In this document: positions 10,745 to 22,829 of the stretch, piece by piece
Position numbering within the stretch: the first letter of the stretch is position 1
Layout: the number at the start of each line of letters is the position of its first letter
Origin: Calycina herbarum
Taxonomy: Eukaryota; Ascomycota; Leotiomycetes; Helotiales; Pezizellaceae
NCBI GenBank assembly: GCA_001414485.1
Contig: LLEY01000212.1
Span: 28,502 to 92,501, forward strand
Direction of reading: 5' to 3'
DNA length: 64,000 nt
Notes under the pieces: generated by a model
What the model was told of the DNA's origin: nothing
What the model saw: the letters and a program-made list of their open reading frames with translations, nothing else
Databases searched by the model: none
Position numbers and translations under genes: made by a program

Positions 10745-13023
10745 TAAAATCAGCTTAGATTATTAGTAGCGGCTAGTTATAGAGACTAGACTAGTAACAG
10801 CGCTCTCTTACGTCGAAGTACGTGCTCTATTTTTCAAGCTCTAAGAATAACGTCTCTTTAATTTACTACTCTAGACTATACTTATAGCTCTTATAAGGTT
10901 TATAGAAATATTTTACTGTTTTTATAAGTTTATCGTCGTAGAGATAAAATAAACAAAGGCTTACTCTTTTCTAAGATATACTTTCAAAGTATTACTATAG
11001 TCTTAATTTATTACGTAAAAGTAATATTTCTTATAGGATTTGCTCTAGCTAGTTCTAAGTAGTTAAATAATCTAAGCTTACAAAGTAGAGAAGTATTTAT
11101 ATATAACTATTATAAAAACCTAGAAGCTTATATATATATAGAATAATAACGTATTAGGCTTTAGTACCTAGACTAAACCTAACTATATAGGTAACCTTCT
11201 AATTAGTAGTAGAAAGCTAACCTTACTAGGTACTAGCGCTGGTTATACTACCGGAGACCTCGTAATCTTATATAGAATAAACATGTCTTTTATTTATCTA
11301 GAGATAAGCTTATAAATAACCTAGCGTACGTTATAGAGCTGTAAGCAACTAGATTTTAGCCGTGTATCTATTAACCCGGCTGTCGTTAACTAGCTAAAGA
11401 AGAATAGAGATAGTTATAGTTTCTTCTTTTATTTATACTAGCTATATAACTCGCCGCGTATATAACTAAGCTTATATCAGCTATCTACTACTAATTCTAC
11501 TACTAGAAAGCTATATTAATACTAAATTTAATATCTTTTAGTACTTTAGAATCTAGTTTAATTAAATTAGATACTCTTACTTAGTTATACTTAAAAGTTA
11601 AAAGTAACTAGAAAGTATAGACTTAGTAATTTTAGCATAGTTTTATATTTAACCGCTAAATAGTTCAACTAAGTCCTTAATAGATTAGAATATAATTTTC
11701 TAAGAATACTAGTTAAGAAATGTAAGTAATATTCTCTATAGTAACTTTGTTCTAAATTTATTCTAGAAGTTTTTTTACTTCTAGAATATTTTATCCTAGA
11801 AACTACTACGATCCTAGAAGCTTATACGCTCCTAGGAACTTTACTCCTAGGAGCTACTATAGTCTCGGAAACCTTACTTCTAGGAGCTATACTACTTCCG
11901 AGAGCTATTAGACTTCTAGAACAACTAAGGCGATCTTAATTTATATATAGAGTTTAATATTATTTTCTATAGTAGTTTCTAACCTAGATATAACCTCTTC
12001 TAAATAGATAGCTTTTATAAAATCTACCTCTTTTAAGTAGCTTCTTATTAGCTAACAGCTTAGTTTATTACTTTCTTAGATAGTAAAAGAGAGGTTTTAG
12101 ATATATTATCTACTAGTTTATTCTCCTCGATATTATAATTCGCTCTCTATATTACTTTATACTAGTCCTCGCTAACTATAGATTATAAGTAAGATAAAAC
12201 TTTTTATAAGAACTCTCTTCTCTTCTCTCTCCGTACTTTAAGCTATTACTAATAGCGATCTATAGAATTCTTATTAGTAAAAATAATAATACTATATATT
12301 TTAATTATTAATAGTTAACTAAGGACGCTTAATCTCGAAAAAAAAAACTACTATATATATATAAAAAAAAAATACTCTAGAAGAGTTATAAAGCAGCTAA
12401 ATTAGAGACTATAATATAACTGCTATTTAAGTAGATTATAGCTTATCTTATCTTCTACTCGACTATAAATAATAAATTAAAAGAGCTGGAAATAGAGTTT
12501 GTTAAAAGCGTAATAAGAGTAATATAAAATTATAACTTTAGATCTTATATAATTTTTTACTAAAGTTTAACTTAAATAGAGCTAGATACTATATAAGTAT
12601 CTAGTTATAATACTACTATTCGAAGTTAATATTTATAATAGTACTAGAAAAGATTATTTTTAGAATAGCTAAGCAGTGTAGTATAGCCTCTTCTTAAGAT
12701 AGCTACGTCTTCGCTAAAGTCTAGAATTAGCTACCTCTATTTTTAGCTTTAAACTAGGTTATTTTAGGCTCTAAGTTTAAATTTAGTATATCTAAGACGT
12801 CTGTCTAATATTCTAAATATTAAATTATATAGAATAGCGTTTATAATCTTAATAATTTTAAAGAGTATACTATATAATAGTATAGAGAGCAGCTCTAAGA
12901 GCGGTTAAAGTAATATATATTACAACTAGACCTGTTTAAAGAGAGAAGAAACTAAGTCCTAGTAGATTTTAACTTTATTTAGTTTTTTTCCTTTTAAATA
13001 AAATAGTAGTAAAAATCGGTTAT
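10745..13023. other. RIP-degraded spacer, no gene recognised
   Basis: AT-rich throughout. At 11760-11900 there is an imperfect repeat of about 30 bp built on CCTAGGAGCTA/CTTCTAGAA variants. Frames on both strands are short and I could not tie any to a family. Near 11330-11430 one plus frame (VSINPAVVN*LKKNRDS) hints at a helix-turn-helix but is too short to call. Confidence 0.35.
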
Positions 13024-13025
13024 TA

Positions 13026-15473
13026 ATAGCCGGTTCCTCTTCTACGGCGTATTCGCTTATAGTCGGTAAAAGCAAGTGTTCTACAAACTTAAGTATTCTA
13101 TATAGCTGGAATAACCTCGGAAGTGGAATATCTACTAAAACTACTACTAAAATAGATAAATAATATCTTATATTACTACTCTAATCGTCTATTCCAAAGT
13201 CTATAAAGTCTGTATTTACTCTTATTAAGTTAATTAAGAATATACTCTCTTAAGAAGACGATAGATAATTAGAAATCTCGTCCCCGCTACTGTCTAGGTA
13301 ATCTAGGACCTTCTTACTACTTTTAAGATATAATTAATCTAAAGTAAAAGACACTTCCGACTCTTCTTCTTCTTCTTATAACTGTAGCAGAGGAATAAGA
13401 TCCTAGGATTAATATATCTTAAGCTTATTAATTACTTATACTAATTTAGAATAAAAGTCTAGTAAGAGAGTATAACGCTTAAACTTATTAGGCTTCTTAT
13501 CTAGCTCTCGGATATAGACAAGGTCTTCTAGCGGAGGGAGTATATCGTTCTTCTTATATTATATAAGTCTAGTCTTACGTACTCTCTCGTCTTTGCGTAC
13601 CTATATACTCTTATCTATAAGAGCTTTCCTAGCTTTATTAATAGCAGCTGAAAGCTTCTTTTCCTTCTTATATAAGGCCTCGGTTCTCTCGTTCTTATCC
13701 TTCTTCTATATCTTCTCTTATAACCTAGTAACGGCCGCTTCTTCTCTCTTATATATACTCCTCTGTAAATTACTCTTACGCTTAGCGTCGACGAGTAGTT
13801 TTTACTAGAGAGCGTGATATTAAACTATTATAAGATATACCTTCTTAAGCGATATACTAACTTACGTTATTATCTTCTTAAATAGATTAATAGAGGGATT
13901 AGAAAATTAAGTAGAATCTCGAGAGCCTAGAGCTTATACAGTTGTAGCAGTAGTCTAGGTTTCCTCTAAACGAGTAGAAGGAAGACGAGGTAGCTCTGGA
14001 TTAGTAACGTTGTCTATTATCTTTTTCTTCTTATTATACGACCTTATCTTTTTCTAGATAGCTTTCTAACTCGGCGGATAATAACCGGACTTAGTAAAGG
14101 CGTTTTTAATTATATAAACCTTTATTATTTACATATATATCTAGATAAGATCTTAGAAGAAAGAAGCGACTGAATACTTAAAGTTTAGACTATAAAGAGC
14201 GTTAGTAATCGCTTACCGATAGTACTCTTTAAAGGGTTAGAAAACACTAACGTCTACCAGCTATAGAATATATATATAATAGAAGAGAAAGTACTATAGG
14301 AGTATATAGTTTTTATAGTACTTAAGAATAAAGAGATTATATTAGTAAGTCTTATAGCTATTAAGAAGTAATATCCTCTATAGCTTATCTAGCCTAGCTC
14401 CTAGCTCCTTAATAGATAGTCGGTATATACTATAATAATAGTATTATTAATATAGCCGGTTAAAGAGTAATCTACTAACTCTTTTCTAGTTAGCTTATCT
14501 ACTTTCTAGTTATCTATTATCTTCTTTCCTAGCGTAATAACAAAAGGAGCCGCTGCTCGTCTATCGGTATAGATCGTCTCTATTATAGTTACTAACTTCC
14601 TATTCTTAGGATTAGCTATATATATCTCCTTCACTTCTATAGGAACGATAACGTTCTTACTTCCTATATAACTAACTCGAGCTCCTGACTCGTCTATATT
14701 CTAGACATTCTTAGCCTTCTATATCTTATATTATATAAGAGCAGTAGTATACCTATTAAACCACGTCTTAATCTCCTCCTTAGTATACGATTCAAGTCTC
14801 TTAAAAGTAATTAGCTTCGTTTTTAGAGTATATAGGTCCTTGTTCTTCTTTAGCTAGTTCTAGAACTACTAATTAGACAGCGGTAGCTAGAGAGGGTTCT
14901 AAGACTAAGAAATTAGCTAATTATTAATAGTAGAATTAAGAGAATACTATACCTTCTTAAGATATACGATCGTAGCCTTTACTATTTTATACGTGGCTCC
15001 TAGTTCTATCTCTTACTACTTATAATAGTACTGTCGAACAGCCTTCTCCTAGCTCTTATTTAATACCTTATTATTACTACTATATATATTATATATATCT
15101 TCCGAGTTACGCTTCCTCTTTTTAGCTCTCTAGATAGCCTTCTATACCGACGATTCGTTTACGCTATATATTCTTACTCCTACGGTTACTGTCTCGCGAC
15201 TACCTTGTTCCGTAGTCTATTTCACAGTCTCCGGTATACGCTTCTTTTCTTCTAATTTATTAGAAGAGAGAGAGAGTAGAGAACTGCGAATAGCCTCTAT
15301 TATATTAATTAATAGACGCGTTATATATTAATAGAAATAAGTAAGATAGTTAAATATATATAATTTAGGTAGGAAGCTAATCTACGGGATTTTCTCGGCA
15401 GAATACTTAAGTTTGTAGAATACTTGCTTTTACCGACTATAAGCGAATACACCGTAGAAGAGGAACCGGCTAT
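13026..15473 (-). mobile_element. Pogo-A: 2448-bp pogo-like transposon
   Basis: Ends are long inverted repeats: ATAGCCGGTTCCTCTTCTAC at the left and its near-perfect inverse at the right, with similarity continuing for about 80 bp. TA flanks both sides (13024-13025, 15474-15475). Contains a degraded transposase on the minus strand. Confidence 0.8.
13160..15240 (-). pseudogene. Pogo-type transposase of Pogo-A, RIP-degraded
   Basis: Read from about 15240 downwards, the minus frame shows a CENP-B-like N-terminal part (ESYTKEEIKTWFNRYTTAL), the DDE start (NVQNIDESGARVSYIGSKNV), then VTIIETIYTDRRAAAPFVI. The RNase H-like core follows. A Lys/Glu-rich tail (RKDERVRKTRLIQYKKND, then an acidic end) comes after it. 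The signature DESG(A/C) with a following GxxxV(I)VP block is typical of fungal pogo/Fot-like transposases. It shares no close sequence with the transposase of E1. Stops at Gln/Trp codons mark it as dead. Both ends of the gene are approximate. Confidence 0.75.
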
Positions 15474-15475
15474 TA

Positions 15476-16768
15476 GAGATTAAATATTATTTAGAAATAG
15501 CTTATATCTTAATTAGTTTTAATACTATTACTATGTTTTAATTATACTTAAGTTGAAAAATATTTATAATTAAAACCGAGATATAATATCTTATTATTAC
15601 TTCTATCTTATATTACTATTACTTTCTCTTCTCTCTTAGATATTATTATAATTCTTTACTCTTTAATATTATAATAGTTAAGTAATATACTACTACTTCT
15701 AGCACTCTCTCTTTAAGTTCTCTCTCTTCTAGTAAGTCTCTAAACGTAGCTATATAAGCTTATATATAGTCGAAGCTAAAAATAAAGGTACTAAGGTATA
15801 CTAGATAGTAATATAGTATATATATTAGTCTAGATTCCTAAGCAGTTCTAACTTGTTAGTCGTTTACTATAGCTCTTACTCTATATCTTTAATAACCTAG
15901 TAATACTATATAAATCGACTTTAGATAAGACTGAAATTACTCTTAAAGTATCCTAGGAGTTATAGAGAGTAGAATAGTCTTAGTATAAGAGATAAACACC
16001 TGTTAGAATAAATATTAAAAAAAAAACTACTTATAACTACTATAAAGAGCTAAAGGCAAATCTACTCTAGCTCTTAGCTAGTATTCCCGATAACGATAGA
16101 AATACTCTAGAAAGCGACAAAGACAGCGAATATATCTTCTTAATAAGTTCTAACCTTTATAATAATATAGTAGATAAGAGATTAGTATTTATTTCTCTAC
16201 TACGAAATATAAATAAGCTTAGTAAACCTAATCTTATAAAAGATACTCTATCCGCTGTTTCTTATATAAATATATCTAATATATTACTTAATAGAAAATA
16301 GTAACTTAGCTAGTATTATTTAATACTAGTAGATCCTAGTAAATAGATAAGAGACTATAAATAGAAAATAAGACTTTCGACGATTATTAAAGATTTACAG
16401 AGGTAATAAGAGGTAGAAAATATTAAGATAATAAACGTATTATTCCCGGAGCTTTCTTCTACTATTTATAAATAGAAGTTAACTTAGATAAAGAGTCTAG
16501 TTAAAGATAATCTAAGATTTAAACTAGGAGGTAATCTAGAAAAGAGACGGAGAAGTATGTGATTTTCTTCTATCTATACTCTTCTTAGGTAAAGACAGCT
16601 AAACTTAGCACTGTTTATTTCTATTTCTATTCTGTATCTCGTATCAGAGATACTACTATTTAATCTAGCAACGATTTTAGCCTCGACATTTTAGTCTAAA
16701 GACTGTTTTATGATTTTACTTTTCAGGGCGTAAAGACTGAGAATTCAAGCTTATTTTTGTCGATTCCT
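15476..16768 (+). other. RIP-degraded stretch with weak ORF trace (about 16070-16590)
   Basis: From about 16070 one plus frame reads through with few stops (IPDNDRNTLESDKDSEYIFL; later RFKLGGNLEKRRRSM). It is Ser/Asn/Lys rich and probably disordered; family unknown. RIP marks fade between about 16560 and 16760, just before element E2. Confidence 0.3.
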
Positions 16769-16769
16769 A

Positions 16770-17330
16770 ACGTCTATCCCTGCGTGCCGGAAAACCCTAC
16801 GTGCCGGAAAATTTAACCGGTACCTGGACTTCAAGTATTATAAAATCTATGCACAACGCAATATCTCTTACTATTTTTTGTAAATTACATTCCGTGGCTA
16901 ACGTCTATCCCTGCGTAGCGGAAAACCCTACGTGCCGGAAAAAATGATAGGTACTTTGACTTTGAGCAACTCGAACTCTGCGCACACATCGATAAAACCC
17001 AAAAATTTATGCAAATCGTATTCAGTGGCTACTCTTGAAGCGCTTGAAGCCCTCCTATCAAAGAATTACGTTCGTGTCGTCGCCCGTGGGCCTGATCTGC
17101 GGGCAGCCTCCTTTCACGCCGCAAGAGAGTTTTTGGACTATAGCTCCGCGATCAAACTTTTATTACTTCTAATATTTACAAAATAGTCTTATCCGATCTT
17201 TAAACTCTTATTACCAATTTAGTAATCGCCATCATCTTTGTGGCTGCTATAGATCGTAAATTTAGACAAGGCTGCCACGCGGGACAGTACCTCGAATCGA
17301 AGTGACTAACGATATTTGGTTAGGGTAACG
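16770..17330 (+). repeat. E2 left arm with tandemly duplicated terminus
   Basis: The outer ~131 bp occur twice in tandem (ACGTC starts at 16770 and 16901). Each ends in an ATTC(C/A)GTGGCTA block (near 16890 and 17022). Each copy carries two CGTGCCGGAAAA-like motifs. After the second copy the arm continues to about 17330, matching the inverse of 22830-23248. Confidence 0.75.
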
Positions 17331-17529
17331 AGCCCGCGCTCTCCCCGCATTTCATGACGGACGGAATTGAAAACAAACTACTGCCTAAGATTTAAGGCTA
17401 GAGACTCGAATTCCAAAGGATCGAAGGTAAATTCAGGATCCTAGGTTTCTGTTTCTATCATCCACTCTCCAATTCCTTCAGCTTCCTTTTCAGCGACAAG
17501 AACAAATCATGCTCAATCGAAAGTGGCTT

Positions 17530-17756
17530 CCAATATCCTATGCCTATGGCTTCCAGAATTCCAGCCTGAGCGACTGGCAGGTCTTGCGCGGTTCCAGTGA
17601 TGCACGACGATGTTATTGTCGCGAGGCTGCCCCTCAGCTGAGTCCGCCAGCCTCAACACCACGTCTTCTCCAACCTCACTCCGCATCTATGCTATTTCGA
17701 CGGCTCATCAACTACCGAGAACCCTTCTGCCTGCGATCCTCGAACCTAGTGGAACA
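17530..17756 (+). promoter_or_regulatory. Shared upstream cassette of the HET gene
   Basis: This stretch before the HET start is also found, RIP-mutated to different degrees, before the HET starts of E1 (about 5586-5818), E4 (about 42120-42318) and E5 (about 61680-61876). The last 60 bp (GAGAACCC...CTCGAACCTAGT) are the best conserved. It probably holds the core promoter and 5' UTR. No TATA box or named factor site could be assigned. Confidence 0.5.
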
Positions 17757-20700
17757 ATGCGTCTGCTACAGTTAGATGGCGATGGCAACCTCAGCCTGGC
17801 CGAATTCTTTGAAGACGACATACCCGAGTATGCTATACTTTCACACAGATGGGGAGCGGAGGAGTTCACTTTCAGGGATCTGACAGACGGCACGAGTAAA
17901 GTCAAGGCTAGCTACGACAAGATACAGTTCTGCGGAGAACAGGCGAGGCGTGACGGTTTACAATACTTTTGGGTAGACACCTGCTGTATCGATAAGTCTA
18001 ACAGCACTGAGCTTGCAAAGGCTATCAACTCGATGTTTCGCTGGTACCGGGATGCGACCAAGTGCTACGCTTATCTGCCAGATGTTTCGCGGCCTCGAAC
18101 CGATTCGGCCGACGGGTCTAATGAAGCCTGGGTATCGACATTTCGGAAAAGCGAATGGTTCACACGAGGCTGGACGCTGTTAGAGCTTATTGCGCCGGCG
18201 TCAGTCGACTTCTTCTGCAAAGATTGGGAGCTATTAGGCAATAAGGTCTCCCTAGAACGACACATCTGCGAGGTAACAGGCATTCCAGCAAGTGCCCTTC
18301 GAGGGAGCCCTTTGTCTGACTTCAGCGTCGCTGAGCGAATATCGTGGGCAGCAGGTCGTAAGACTTCTCGCCCAGAAGACAAAGTATACTCGCTACTAGG
18401 CATTTTTGATGTCAATATGCCACTCATCTACAGCGAAGGAAAGGATAAGGCGATGAATCGACTTCGAGAGGAGATTGATAAGGCTTACAAAGGTAAGTCT
18501 TGCTCTTTTGTCATATACACACATTAAGAATACATCTGGGTACTGCGAAGCTGCTGACTAGATCAGGGTTCAAGCTCGAGGACTTCTCAGTCCCCTTCAG
18601 CCTCTCTGATGTTTCCAACGTCGAACACTTCGTGGCCAGGGAAGATGAGCTCTCGGAAATACACAAGACACTCATAGGCGATGGCTCCCGCCGAGTAGTG
18701 GTTCTTCACGGTCTCGGCGGAATCGGCAAGACATACCTTAGTATTACATATGCGAAGCGGCACAAGGACAGCTACTCGGCAATATTCTGGCTGAACATCA
18801 AGGACGAGGATTCTTTGAAGCAGAGCTTTGCTAAGTTAGCTAAGCAGATATTAAGAGAACACCCCTCGGCCATCTTGGTTAGCAACCTAAAGACGAACCA
18901 AAACCTTGACGAGGTAGTTGGGTTTGTTAAGTCGTGGCTGAATCTGCCTTATAACACACGATGGCTAATGATCTACGACAACTACGACACCCCTAAACTG
19001 TCCGGTGGGACGGATCCTGCAGCTGTGGATATCAGAAAATTCCTTCCCGAATCAAATCAAGGGTCAATTATCATCACAACGCGGTCATCGGAAGTCAAAA
19101 TTGGTAATCTTATCCAGATCCGGAAGCTCGGGGATGTGCGTGATAGCCTGGAGATTTTGTCGACCGTGTCGAGACGAGAAGGGGTACCAATGGGTAAGGA
19201 CGTTCTGGATTTGATATTACTTGTCTAACCTTAACGCTAGATCCTGATGCTGTGAAGCTTGCAAAGGAATTAGATGGACATCCACTTGCACTAGCTACTG
19301 CTGGAGTATACCTTGATCAAACAGCGGGGAGTTTCTCGGATTATCTTCGTTTGTACAAGGAGTCATGGGCGGGGCTCAAGGAGACAAGTCCTGAGCTAAG
19401 CTCGTATGAAGACCGGGCAATCTATGCTACATGGCAGATTTCATTCGATCGGATCAAACAACAGAATGACCTCGCGGCTCAGTCTCTTCAAATTGCATCA
19501 ACCAATGATTCTGACTCGGATTTCTCGGTAGCTTCCTTAGAGTCTTTCAATGCCTCAACGATGGCAAGCTCGGCGACCTCAATTTCGGATATAGCACCAA
19601 TCGTTCTGGACAGTGCTACAGAAATGGTAAACCTGCTTGTGAAAGATCAGCAACTTCGAGATCTTCTGGATGAATCTTTCAAATTGCTGCATTCAGAAAA
19701 GGTTACAAGGAACTTCAGACGTGCACTGCACTCCTTTTCAAAAGAGCTGCTGCTCGAAGCGCAAACGCCAACACAAGAACAGGCTGCTAAGTTTGTTGGG
19801 CAAAGATCAAGACAAGTATCAGTATTGCTTCGCGAAAGAATTCATCCGAGTGAGTCCCTGCAGCTCTCGGGTCACAATGGAGATACTTTGCGCGAAGAAA
19901 GGCTGCGAGATTTCCTCGGAGGCCTTCAACCAATGTGCACACAAGATAGCTTACAACCACGAGCGGAGGAAGACAGTGAGCAAGACGACTATGGTGATCC
20001 TGATGATCGCCCTGATCTGAGTACATTGAGAGAGTGGCTTCTTGCATCTAATGCTATGCAGAACTTGAAGGATCGCTTCCGATTGTTTCTGTATCCTGAG
20101 AAGAGCAGTCCTAGAAGTAAAGCCACTGCTGACAGTCCTGAGAAAGTGCTACTTTTTCTCGCAGAAGAAGAACATCAAATCGTGTTCGAAGGTAAAGATA
20201 ATATCAACCATGGTGATCCGCTTACAGAATCAACTCCGGACCAGATACTGACAGAAAATTTGTTTGTCAATAATCCCTCAGTCTTGTCAGATTTGTCGGA
20301 TAACTTAAGGAAACCTTTTGGGCCGGGATATGTGAGGTTAGAATGGACATGTGTATGTTCCCCAAAGATACAAAACTTATCTATTACCAGGTTTCCACTA
20401 AACCGCTCCAGATCTGCGGTCACACTTCTCATGACGACTTTCGGGAATTTCGACCTGGTGCTGTAGCGACATACGCTGAGAAACTTCGGAGATCGGGATA
20501 TGTAACTCACGCCCAGCCAACGACAACCGAACCTGGAATATCGCGAGCACTTCTGACAGCTGTTGGAAACAAAGTAGCAGCTGTTGGCCGTAGCATTTCG
20601 ACTTTGAAACCTATCAACAATGGGGAAAAGTTGAAGCCGAAGGCAAGGAGGTTTGCTACGATTCAGTGTTCACCTACCCCTGATGTGACATGCAGGTGGC

Positions 20701-21409
20701 TTCATCTCTGTATCAAGAGAAGACCTAATGCTAAAGTGACAAAACTCGAGCCGCTTCACATTTGCAAAGATAAAGGGGAAAACGAGCTGAAAGATGCGGG
20801 GCTCTTTCAACTCCTGCACAAAACATGGAAGACACAACGAACTTGGACAGATCTTATTCTTTTCAAGCTAAAACGCATTGAATTCATTAAGGTGAGAGAT
20901 AACGCACAGGCAACAAGGTTATTCTTACCAAACCAAACTAGTTCACAGCATTCCCAGACGACTCAGTAGATCGCGTGGTAGCCGACACAATGCCACCCAA
21001 TACTCTGCACTATGACTTTGCCCCGCCCCCGCCCCTGGAAATAGTCCCCCCAATAGCGGCCGACCACCTCGTCCATCTCTTAACAGCAGAATGTACCGCG
21101 TCTCTCCAATCCGGCTCTTTCTACTTGGACCAATTGCCTAAAAAGAGGGACAAGCCGCTCAAATTTATCTCAAAAGACACTCACAACGAAGATATCAATA
21201 TCGGCTACGGACTTCGATTTGTAGAGACTCCTGATCCATCTGTCATTGTGACATTTCTGTTTTGGATAGTAGTAGTAGTTGGGACCGTTTTCGGAGTGTG
21301 CTGGAGTGTTTTGGAGAGGGATTTGCAGAGTGCTTGGACAATTGCTGCGTATTTTGTTTCACTTGGAGCATTGGCTGTTGTTACTTGGCAGGTTAGGATG
21401 ACGTCTTAA
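17757..21409 (+). CDS. HET / NB-ARC / two-TM fusion protein (1140 aa, 5 exons)
   Basis: Exons 17757-18492, 18567-19193, 19241-20352, 20412-20891 and 20942-21409 join in frame to 1141 codons; introns are 74, 47, 59 and 50 bp with GT..AG ends. HET domain, residues ~25-230: YAILSHRWGAEEFTF, YFWVDTCCIDKSNS, FTRGWTLLELIAP, EDKVYSLLGIFDV. NB-ARC: P-loop GLGGIGKT 294-301, kinase-2 WLMIYDNYD 378-386, GSIIITTRS 411-419, GHPLAL 467-472. At about residue 540 (near 19490) the NLR sequence stops, before any repeat sensor. A second fungal family begins, Ser-rich at first (DSDSDFSVASLESFNAS). It has a WTCICGHTSHDDFREFRPG block at ~823 and two membrane helices at ~1086-1106 and ~1116-1136. HET and NB-ARC suggest a cell-death NLR; the second half has no function known to me. 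A start at 17610 is open, but MRLLQ is the start conserved in the paralogues. Exon joins are inferred. Confidence 0.8.
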
Positions 21410-21563
21410 CTTCCATTCTGCTTGCGCTCAGACATTGTTTATTTATGCTTGGTTTGTTAAGGTTAGGTCCTAAAGCTCAGTGCTGCTTGACTTGTCGGCA
21501 CAGCAGGTCGAAAGAACCTCGCTGCATCCTCGAGATGAAATGTTGTCCTGTTTTGGCACGCAA
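21410..21563. other. Intergenic gap between convergent genes of E2
   Basis: Short 3' region between the plus-strand HET fusion gene and the minus-strand HNH gene. No terminator or other element recognised. Confidence 0.4.
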
Positions 21564-22650
21564 TCAATATCGTGATGAGGTGACATTGGGTGTAAGAATG
21601 CCACTTCCACGTTTCCTCCAAGTGGTCTTTATCTTCTGAATTGCGCATATGACCCTCCTCCCTATTGACTTGATGCTCTTGATGGTTCTGCCCCGCCTTG
21701 TTGCGACGGGCTCTTCTCTGATCGCCATGCTTTTCCATCCCCCCTTCCCAAAATCGGTGTCCTCCGGGTTATCAGGCTCGATGCTCCCTTGACTACTCGT
21801 CTCTGAGCTATCAATGTCCAATTCTTCACTGCACGCATCTTGTAATTGTCGCAGAACATCTCGAATTTCCCGAGGGATCCCATGGAGGTTGGGCTTCCGT
21901 AGCATAAGTACGCTGCCAGAGATGCTAGGGCGAACCCGTCCATGACTTCGTTGCACCATACTTACTAGGACCGGCTTGAAAAGGAGCGCGCACAGGATAT
22001 TGAGGGAGAAAATTGTTTGTGATAATCCGCGTATAAAATCATCCTAACCCAGCACCTTCAACTCCCTGATGTCTTTGGTGATCTTGATATATTTGCGCAG
22101 TAGGCCAGAATTGTGCCAGTACGACGACCAAGTTTTCGTCGACGTCGCCGATCTTGTCGCTCGTAGTTGAGGAAATAGTTCGGATCGATTGGTAAGAATG
22201 AGGGATTATTGACATGATCAGAGTTCGTGTGGCAGGTATCGCAGAGTGCTAATACGTTCTGTGGGGGTTTTGTTTCTCTTGGAAGTCGATAAGAACGTCG
22301 TGGAACTGGGACGAAGTCAGATCAGCCGCTACTGAACTCATGTGCTACTTACAGTGTTATCTCTGATGCCAATAACATGGCAGATATCCGCGGGACTCGC
22401 TGAACAATACCAGCATTGTTGTATTGTTCCCTCACCTGCGCCTTGGTGTTATTGTTTAAGTTGGACATATTTGATACCCGAGCGCGGGCCAGCCTGCATC
22501 GCTCCCGTCATCTGCGACTGCGTGGATTCTCCGTATGGGATCCCCAGGGTGAGGGGAAGACGGCTTGTGGTGAGGGAGGGTAGATTGTAGAACGTGCTTG
22601 ACGGGACACGATTCAGATAGCGCGCGAGAGGCCTCGTTGGATGAATCCAT
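21564..22650 (-). pseudogene. Fungal HNH-nuclease-type gene, broken by frameshifts
   Basis: Pieces of one fungal HNH protein lie in order on the minus strand. They are an N-terminal piece starting MDSSNEASRALSES at 22650, a zinc/HNH piece CWYCSASPADICHVIGIRDN near 22400, NVLALCDTCHTNSDHVNNPS from 22258, RRRRKLGRRTGTILAYC, FLPQYPVRAPFQAGPSKYG near 22000, and a C-terminal part LHGIPREIRDVLRQLQDAC with an acidic-Ser tail ending at 21564. A GTAAGT intron probably follows RDNT. The later pieces sit in different frames: a stop ends SPKTSGS at 22058, a TGA precedes FYTR, and there is a shift at TGSP/SISG. No clean splicing repairs all of these. RIP is absent, so the breaks are ordinary mutations. 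HNH proteins of this kind are predicted nucleases; the role here is unknown. Confidence 0.65.
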
Positions 22651-22829
22651 TGATGTCGGATATATATTCGACTGTCGATTTTAACGTGAAGCGTAATGGT
22701 ATGTTGGGATTTCCTAGCCGCCCAAGAGTGACGATGAAGGAAGGTTGATACCTTTCTGTTGCTTTCTGTCCAATGATTACATAAGTGAGCTTACAGTCAA
22801 GATTTGTGGCACGTGCGGGGCTGTTCCCC
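22651..22829. other. Upstream region of the HNH gene
   Basis: Non-RIP sequence between the HNH start and the right arm of E2. A minus-strand frame (22613-22933) is open here but overlaps the arm and shows no family features. Probably promoter/5' UTR. Confidence 0.3.

Noticed and set aside
13593..13808. 71-codon plus ORF, Leu/Ser rich
   Set aside because: Antisense to the Pogo-A transposase tail.
16932..17186. 84-codon plus ORF
   Set aside because: Lies inside the E2 left arm, whose inverted copy on the right does not keep the frame; not a gene.
17610..17756. 49-codon N-terminal extension of the HET gene
   Set aside because: The paralogues share the DNA but not this reading frame up to the MRLLQ start; treated as 5' UTR.
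17708..18427. Minus-strand ORFs opposite the HET exon
   Set aside because: Shadows of a well-supported exon; no family features.
22342..22590. 82-codon plus ORF
   Set aside because: Antisense to recognisable HNH fragments.
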